Shown here one piece after another: positions 59,085-64,000 of a DNA stretch of 64,000 bases (the stretch's first letter is position 1; the number at the start of each line of letters is the position of its first letter). A program made the translations under genes and the position numbers. The notes beneath the pieces were generated by a model. It was not told the DNA's origin. It did no database searches and saw only the letters and a program-made list of their open reading frames with translations. The DNA comes from Asanoa sp040654855 (lineage in GTDB: Bacteria; Actinomycetota; Actinomycetes; Mycobacteriales; Micromonosporaceae), in assembly GCF_040654855.1 (NCBI RefSeq), contig NZ_JBFAIU010000003.1, positions 12,069 to 76,068 on the forward strand, read 5' to 3'.

Positions 59085-61047
59085 GGAAGAACGCTCCGGA
59101 CCGAGCCGGCACCGTGACGTTGGTGCCCGACACGACCGCCTTCTGCTCCGCGTCGGTCCAGTTGACCGCCACCACGACCGGCGCGCCGTCGGGCCGGGTC
59201 AGCACGCGGTGCAGCAGCCCGGGCCCGGGCCTGTCCCAGGTGAGGGCACGCCGGTGGTCGGGCGCGAGCAGGTCGACCAAAGCCTCCCGGGTGCCGGCGT
59301 CGCCGGTGGCGGCGTAGCCGAGCGACGGATACGTGGCCACCAGCACCGCACCGCCCTTGCGCACGATGCCCGGCGTGCCGTCGGCGAACGTCGCCACCAC
59401 CGCGGCGTCGGCCACCGCCAGCGTTTCGCGCTGCCAGTGTCCGGTCAGCCCGCCCACCGGGACGGACGTGACGATGTCGGCGTCGACCTGCCGCACCCCG
59501 AACAACCCCGCCAGACCCGCACCCGGCACCGACGGACGCCGCCGACCGAGCGGGTCGTACTCACCTGGCGCCGCCTCGGACAGCAGCGTACCTCCACGAT
59601 GGACGAACGCGCCCAACGCCGACCCCAGCTCCGCGCCGGCCACGGACGGCATCGGCCAGTAGAGGGACGTCACGTGGGCCGGCACCCCGTCCACCGCGAC
59701 CCGGTCCGCGTGCAGGATCTCGATCGGCAGGTCCGCGTCGAGCAGCACGCGGTACGCGCCGAGGACGGCATCGCGGTAGAGCGACATCGAGCGGTCCGAG
59801 GCGAAGGCGTGCAGTGCCGAGTCGCGGGAAACCAGCAGCCCGACCGACCCGGGCGCAGCGACGGCACCGTCCAGCGACCGGACCGCGGCCGCGAACCCGG
59901 ACGCCGCCGCCACCCGCTCGGTCACGCTCCCGTCCGGGGCGCACAAGCCGTAACCGGGTGACTCCGGCCCGAGCAGCTCAGGCCGCCATTGCCAGAACAT
60001 CACCCCGGACGCGCCCGCCGCCAGCGCGTTCCACATCCACAACGCGACCGTCGACGGCGCGGGATGCGGTGTGCTGTCGCGGCCGTAGCGGCGACCCCGC
60101 CCACCCTGCAACTCCGCCTGCCAGAACGGTTTCCCGTCCGCGGCGCCGCGCGCGGTGTCCAGGTTGAACAGATGCTCGACGTGGTCGTCGGCCATCAGCC
60201 ACGTCGGAAAGCTCGACGTCCCGAACACGTCGACGGGCGCCGTCAAGGTGTATTCGTCGAGGGTGTGCGTCGCGAGCTGCCCGGTGAACCCGCTCAGCGC
60301 CACGTGCGTCATCACCGCATGCGCCGGATCAGCGGCCCGCACGACGGCACACCGCCGGTCGAGCCACGCGGCCAGGTTCCGGAACCAGTGCGACCGCCAG
60401 TCGACCATGTCCGGCACGGCCTCGAAGAGGCGGGGCGGCTCGACCTGGTCCCAGTCGGAGAACCGGCGCGACCACGCCGAGTTGAGCGCGTCCAACGAGC
60501 CGTAGGACGACCGCAGGCCCGCGACGAACGCCGCCACCGAGGCGGCGCAGTAACAGTAGAGGCGATCCGGGAAGTACGACGCGGGCTCGACGTGCGGCTC
60601 GTTCCACACGTCCCACACCCGCAGCGCCGGATGCTCGCGATAGCGCGAGACCACGGCGGTGAGAAAGGAAGCCGCCGCCTCCCACACCGCCGGGTTGTCG
60701 AAACAGAGCCCCGGCCAGCCGCCACCCGGCGTGTTCATCGCGGCGGTCAGCCGCACCGGACGCTGCTCGTGATCGTGATAGTGCGCCGCCGGATGCCGCG
60801 CGGCCAGCCAGTAGGGGGCGTTCTCCAGGATCGTGTTGACGACCACGCCGAGCCCCTGCTCGTGCGCCAGGTCGAGGAGCCGGTCGAGGTCCGCGAAGTC
60901 GATCGTGTCGGGCGTCGGTTGCATCCACGACCAGCAGGCCCAGAGCTTGACCGTGTCGAAGCCGGCCGACCGCATCCGGGCGAGGTCGCGCTCCCAGTCG
61001 TCCCGTGGCGGGTTCGGCGGCCGGTAGTACTGTGCCCCGACGATCAT
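59077..61047 (-). CDS. GH42 beta-galactosidase
   Basis: 656 residues from ATG 61045-61047, overlapping the permease stop (ATGA). No signal peptide, so cytosolic. TIM barrel with acid/base E150 (VWDVWNEPH) and nucleophile E312 (PFWQAELQGG), then an A4-type trimerisation domain (SVGLLVSRDSALHAF ...) and a small C-terminal beta domain. GH42 enzymes hydrolyse beta-galactosides, often galactans or arabinogalactan oligosaccharides of plant cell walls. Co-transcribed with a CUT1 importer that would supply its substrate. Confidence 0.88.
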   Translation of the reverse strand: MIVGAQYYRPPNPPRDDWERDLARMRSAGFDTVKLWACWSWMQPTPDTIDFADLDRLLDLAHEQGLGVVVNTILENAPYWLAARHPAAHYHDHEQRPVRLTAAMNTPGGGWPGLCFDNPAVWEAAASFLTAVVSRYREHPALRVWDVWNEPHVEPASYFPDRLYCYCAASVAAFVAGLRSSYGSLDALNSAWSRRFSDWDQVEPPRLFEAVPDMVDWRSHWFRNLAAWLDRRCAVVRAADPAHAVMTHVALSGFTGQLATHTLDEYTLTAPVDVFGTSSFPTWLMADDHVEHLFNLDTARGAADGKPFWQAELQGGRGRRYGRDSTPHPAPSTVALWMWNALAAGASGVMFWQWRPELLGPESPGYGLCAPDGSVTERVAAASGFAAAVRSLDGAVAAPGSVGLLVSRDSALHAFASDRSMSLYRDAVLGAYRVLLDADLPIEILHADRVAVDGVPAHVTSLYWPMPSVAGAELGSALGAFVHRGGTLLSEAAPGEYDPLGRRRPSVPGAGLAGLFGVRQVDADIVTSVPVGGLTGHWQRETLAVADAAVVATFADGTPGIVRKGGAVLVATYPSLGYAATGDAGTREALVDLLAPDHRRALTWDRPGPGLLHRVLTRPDGAPVVVAVNWTDAEQKAVVSGTNVTVPARSGAFFPS

Positions 61048-61859
61048 CCCTTCACTGCTCCAAACGTGAGGCCGCGCACCAGGAACCGTTGTGCGGCGAG
61101 GCCGAGGACGAAGACCGGGATCAGCGCGAGCACGGCCGCGGCCGAGCTGCCACCCCAGTCGACGGACACCGTGCCGATGAAGCTCGCGACCCCGATCGGC
61201 ACGGTCTGGGTGTCCCGCCCCGACAGGACGAGGGCGAACAGGAACTCGTTCCACGAGAACAGCAAGCAGAGCACCGCGGTCGCGGCCAGGCCGGGCGCCG
61301 TCAACGGCAGGGCCACGCGCCGGAACGCGCCGAACCGGCCCGAGCCGTCGACGAGCGCCGCCTCTTCGAGATCCGGCGGCAGCTCCTCGAAGAACGACCG
61401 CATCATCCAGATGACGATCGGCAGGTTGAACGTCGTGTCCGCCGCGATCAGCGCGAAGTAGGTGCCCAGCAACGAGGTGCGCTGGAAGATCACGTACATC
61501 GGCACGACCAGGGCGACCGCCGGCACCATCCGGGTGAACAGGATGCCGCCGGCCCAGAACTCGCGGCCGCGGATGGGCAGGCGGGCCAGCGCGTACGCCG
61601 CCGGCACACCGACCACAAGGGACAGCAGCGTGCTGCCGAGCGCCACCAGCGTGCTGTTCACCAGGAACGACTGGAAGTGCAGCTCGCCGAGCACCTTGGC
61701 ATAGTTCGACAGCGTGGGCGTGAAGGCCAGCTTCAGCGACGGGGTGAAGATGTCGGCCGGCACCTTGAGCGAGTTGACGACCACCGCCGCGATCGGCACC
61801 AGCACGCCGAGCAGGAACACGACCACGATCGTGTAGCTGGCGAGCGTCCACCGCTTCAC
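61044..61859 (-). CDS. Sugar ABC transporter permease (MalG-type)
   Basis: 271 residues from GTG 61857-61859, overlapping the upstream permease stop (GTGA). Six membrane helices; EAA loop DLEEAALVDGSGRFGAFRRV and the C-terminal QRFLVRGLTFGAVKG end mark a MalG-like CUT1 permease. Its stop overlaps the GH42 start. Confidence 0.9.
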   Translation of the reverse strand: MKRWTLASYTIVVVFLLGVLVPIAAVVVNSLKVPADIFTPSLKLAFTPTLSNYAKVLGELHFQSFLVNSTLVALGSTLLSLVVGVPAAYALARLPIRGREFWAGGILFTRMVPAVALVVPMYVIFQRTSLLGTYFALIAADTTFNLPIVIWMMRSFFEELPPDLEEAALVDGSGRFGAFRRVALPLTAPGLAATAVLCLLFSWNEFLFALVLSGRDTQTVPIGVASFIGTVSVDWGGSSAAAVLALIPVFVLGLAAQRFLVRGLTFGAVKG

Positions 61860-62809
61860 AGCGCCTCCCGTCGGCGCAGCAGCCGGATGTAGACGGCGGA
61901 GATCACCAGGACGGTGAGCAGGATGAAGACGCTCAGCGCCATCGCGTACCCCATGTCGAAGTAGGAGAAGCCCGTCCGGTACGTGTAGAGGCCGATCGTC
62001 TCCGTGGCCAGCCCCGGCCCGCCCTTGGTGAGCACGAAGACCGTGTCGAAGATCCGGTAGGTGTCCATCGTGCGGAACAGCAGGATCAACAGGATCTGCG
62101 GCACGATCGCCGGGAGCACGATGCTGCGCAGGATCCGGATGTGGCCGGCGCCGTCGACCCGGGCCGCCTCGAACTGCTCCTCGCCGATCGACAACATGCC
62201 CGCGTGCATGACCAGCACGACGAACGGCGTCCACTGCCAGACGTCGACCGCGATCAGGGCCGGCAGCGCCAGCCCCGACGAGCCGAACCAGCCGACGCCG
62301 CTGGGCAACCCGACCGCTCCGGACAGCTGGGTGACGAGTCCGAACTGCGGATCGAGCAGGTAGCGCCAGAGCAGCGCGGTGACCACCGGCGCGATGATCA
62401 TCGGCAGCAGGATCAGCGCGTTGGCCAGCTTCCGGCCCTTGGTCATCTCGAACAGCGCCGCCGCGACCACGAAACCCAGCACCAGTTCGACGCTGATCGC
62501 GCCGACCACGTAGATCACGGTGTTGACCAGCGCCCGGCCGACGGTCGGGTCGTCGAGGATCCGCGTGTAGTTGTCGATGCCGACGAACGGCTTCGGCAGG
62601 TTGAGGTCGGTCAGCTTCCAGGAGAAGAGCGAGAGCACCAGGGAGTACGCCAGCGGCAGGATGATCAGCACCGCCAGCACCACGAGCGACGGCGTCAGCA
62701 TGCCGTAGCCGAGCCCGCGGCCGTGTCGCCCGCGGCGCCGGGGCCCGGCCCGGACCGGCGTGTCCACCGGTCCGGGCCGCGTCAGGGTGTCCACCCGTCG
62801 ATCACCCAC
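61856..62809 (-). CDS. Sugar ABC transporter permease (MalF-type)
   Basis: 317 residues if begun at GTG 62807-62809, which lies inside the binding-protein end; TTG 62812 and GTG 62794 are in-frame alternatives and none has a clear ribosome site. Basic N-terminus, six helices, EAA loop QFEAARVDGAGHIRILRSIV, and TKGGPGLATETIGLYTYRTG near the end, as in CUT1 permeases. Confidence 0.88.
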   Translation of the reverse strand: MGDRRVDTLTRPGPVDTPVRAGPRRRGRHGRGLGYGMLTPSLVVLAVLIILPLAYSLVLSLFSWKLTDLNLPKPFVGIDNYTRILDDPTVGRALVNTVIYVVGAISVELVLGFVVAAALFEMTKGRKLANALILLPMIIAPVVTALLWRYLLDPQFGLVTQLSGAVGLPSGVGWFGSSGLALPALIAVDVWQWTPFVVLVMHAGMLSIGEEQFEAARVDGAGHIRILRSIVLPAIVPQILLILLFRTMDTYRIFDTVFVLTKGGPGLATETIGLYTYRTGFSYFDMGYAMALSVFILLTVLVISAVYIRLLRRREAL

Positions 62810-64000
62810 CAAGAGCCGAGGACACCGCCTGGAACATCGCGTCCGCGGCCTGCTCGGGAGACTTGTTGCCCTGGATCGCCTCCTGCACCGCCAGCTCGAT
62901 CTGGTCCTGGGCCTTCGGCCAGGCCGCCACGCTCGGCTGCGGGTTGGAGTTGGTCAGGGCCTTGTTCATCGCGTCGAGGAACGGCAGCTTCGCCGCCACG
63001 TCCGCGTTGGTGTAGAAGTCCTTCGTCGCACCGCCGGTGGCCGCCGCGATCGCGACCTTCGCCTGCTGCGCGCCGCTGGTGTACCACTGCAGGAACGAGT
63101 ACGCCGCATCCTGCTGGTCGGACTTGGCGGCGATGCACCAGTTCCAGTAGATGAGCTCGCCGGCCGGCTTGTCAGCGGTGAAGGCGAGCGGGACGTAACC
63201 CCACTTGCCGGCCGTCGACGACTTCGCCGGGTCCTCCAGCGCCTGGAGCGACGGCGTGGTGCTGATGATCATCGCGGCCTTGCCCTGCGCCGCGGCGGTC
63301 GACGCCTCGTCCACGTGGAAGTTGAGCACGCCGCTCGGCGCGTTCTTCGCCGCCTTCACGTAGAAGCTGACCGCGGTCGCCGCCGCGTTCTTGTCGAGGG
63401 TGGTCTTGCCGTCAGGCCCGAACCACCAGTTGCCCTGGGCCGTGAGCAGCGAGCCCATCACGTCGGCGACGGCGCCGCCGCGCTTGCCGGGCAGGGCGAT
63501 GCCGGCCATGCCGTCCTTGCCGTTGAGCGTGGCCGCGGCGGCCGCGACCTCGTCGAGGGTGGTCGGCGGACGCAGGTTGTTCTTCTCGAACACGTCCTTG
63601 CGGTACGCGAGCACGGTGGTCGAGACGAAGTCGGGCAGGCAGTACTGCTTGCCGTCGTACTTGCCCTGCGCGAGCACGTTCGGAAGGTAGGAGTCGGCCG
63701 AGAACCCGCCCGGGTTGCGCTTCGCGTCGGCCAGCTTGTCGTCGATCGGTGCGAGATAGCCGGCCTTGGCGAACTCACCGAACCAGCTCGGGTGCACGTA
63801 AAGGATGTCGTACCCGCCGGCGCCCGCGAGCGCCAGCGCCTGCTTGTCGTGGAGGTTCTCGTAGGGGACGGCGTCGAGGTCGAGCGTGCCGCCGGTGGCC
63901 TTCGCCCACTCGGCCGCCGCGTCCTTCTGGCCGCTGGTCCAGGGGTCGCCCGCCGCGCCGCCACCACCGGGGTGGGGGAGATGGTCACCTGTGCGCCGTC
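62802..64000 (-). CDS. CUT1 sugar-binding lipoprotein (N-terminus beyond window)
   Basis: Family 1 solute-binding protein; about 399 codons are visible and the gene continues past base 64000, so signal peptide and lipobox are not seen. YDILYVHPSWFGEFAKAGYL, GKQYCLPDFVSTTVLAYRKD and ADKPAGELIYWNWCIAAKSD-type segments fit oligosaccharide binders. It overlaps the first permease. Near the window edge the first residues read better in another frame (see findings). Likely ligand: a galactoside, given the GH42 enzyme in the operon. Confidence 0.87.
   Translation of the reverse strand, partial: RRTGDHLPHPGGGGAAGDPWTSGQKDAAAEWAKATGGTLDLDAVPYENLHDKQALALAGAGGYDILYVHPSWFGEFAKAGYLAPIDDKLADAKRNPGGFSADSYLPNVLAQGKYDGKQYCLPDFVSTTVLAYRKDVFEKNNLRPPTTLDEVAAAAATLNGKDGMAGIALPGKRGGAVADVMGSLLTAQGNWWFGPDGKTTLDKNAAATAVSFYVKAAKNAPSGVLNFHVDEASTAAAQGKAAMIISTTPSLQALEDPAKSSTAGKWGYVPLAFTADKPAGELIYWNWCIAAKSDQQDAAYSFLQWYTSGAQQAKVAIAAATGGATKDFYTNADVAAKLPFLDAMNKALTNSNPQPSVAAWPKAQDQIELAVQEAIQGNKSPEQAADAMFQAVSSALGG

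Overview
The window is high-GC DNA from a filamentous actinomycete, most likely a member of the Micromonosporaceae such as Actinoplanes. This is inferred from overall base composition, many GTG/TTG starts, start codons placed directly behind TAnnnT boxes (leaderless promoters), paired SigE-type sigma factors, an SCO2523/SCO2524-type gene pair and large secreted glycosidases with carbohydrate-binding tails. No rRNA, tRNA, CRISPR array, insertion sequence or phage gene was found.

Layout. 0-2.7 kb: end of an SCO2521-2525-type cluster (variant P-loop ATPase and partner). 3-7.4 kb: a secreted metzincin-type protease, an FMN-binding glutamate-synthase-family protein and a small membrane protein. 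7.5-10.4 kb: two back-to-back sigma factor/membrane protein pairs. 10.4-12.1 kb: a GAF histidine kinase and NarL-type regulator. 12.2-22.2 kb: housekeeping and small regulator/target pairs (SDR, QueA-like, DivIVA-like, DUF302, hydrolase, TetR/DoxX, HxlR/methyltransferase, lipase, TetR/membrane protein), several with clear palindromic operators.

22.2-37.1 kb is the most striking block. A LacI repressor faces an intracellular GH127 beta-L-arabinofuranosidase, a CUT1 sugar ABC transporter, and then four secreted proteins: a metalloprotease with a galactose-binding module, a Tat-exported GH127/GH146-type enzyme with a LamG-like tail, a GH43 enzyme, and a 1103-residue GH121-like enzyme. Three of the four secreted proteins carry the same binding module. 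The enzyme set resembles the bifidobacterial hypBA1/hypBA2/hypAA system for hydroxyproline-linked arabino-oligosaccharides. I infer a system that binds, deglycosylates and perhaps proteolyses plant extensin-like glycoproteins. The released L-arabinose would be handled by the second block at 42.2-51.2 kb: a LacI regulator with two operators, a YtfQRT/YjfF-type furanose transporter, and araB and araA (no araD in view).

Between them lie a TetR/MFS pair separated by five tandem 15-bp operator-like repeats, and an M16-type membrane-anchored peptidase coupled to a helical-repeat protein. 51.3-58.4 kb holds a MerR/beta-clamp fusion with a TTGC microsatellite upstream, an ATP-dependent DNA ligase preceded by two overlapping mini-ORFs, an MMPL transporter, an acyl-CoA ligase and a YCII protein. 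58.4-64 kb holds a probably frameshifted membrane-anchored protein and a second CUT1 transporter operon ending in a GH42 beta-galactosidase; its solute-binding gene runs off the window.
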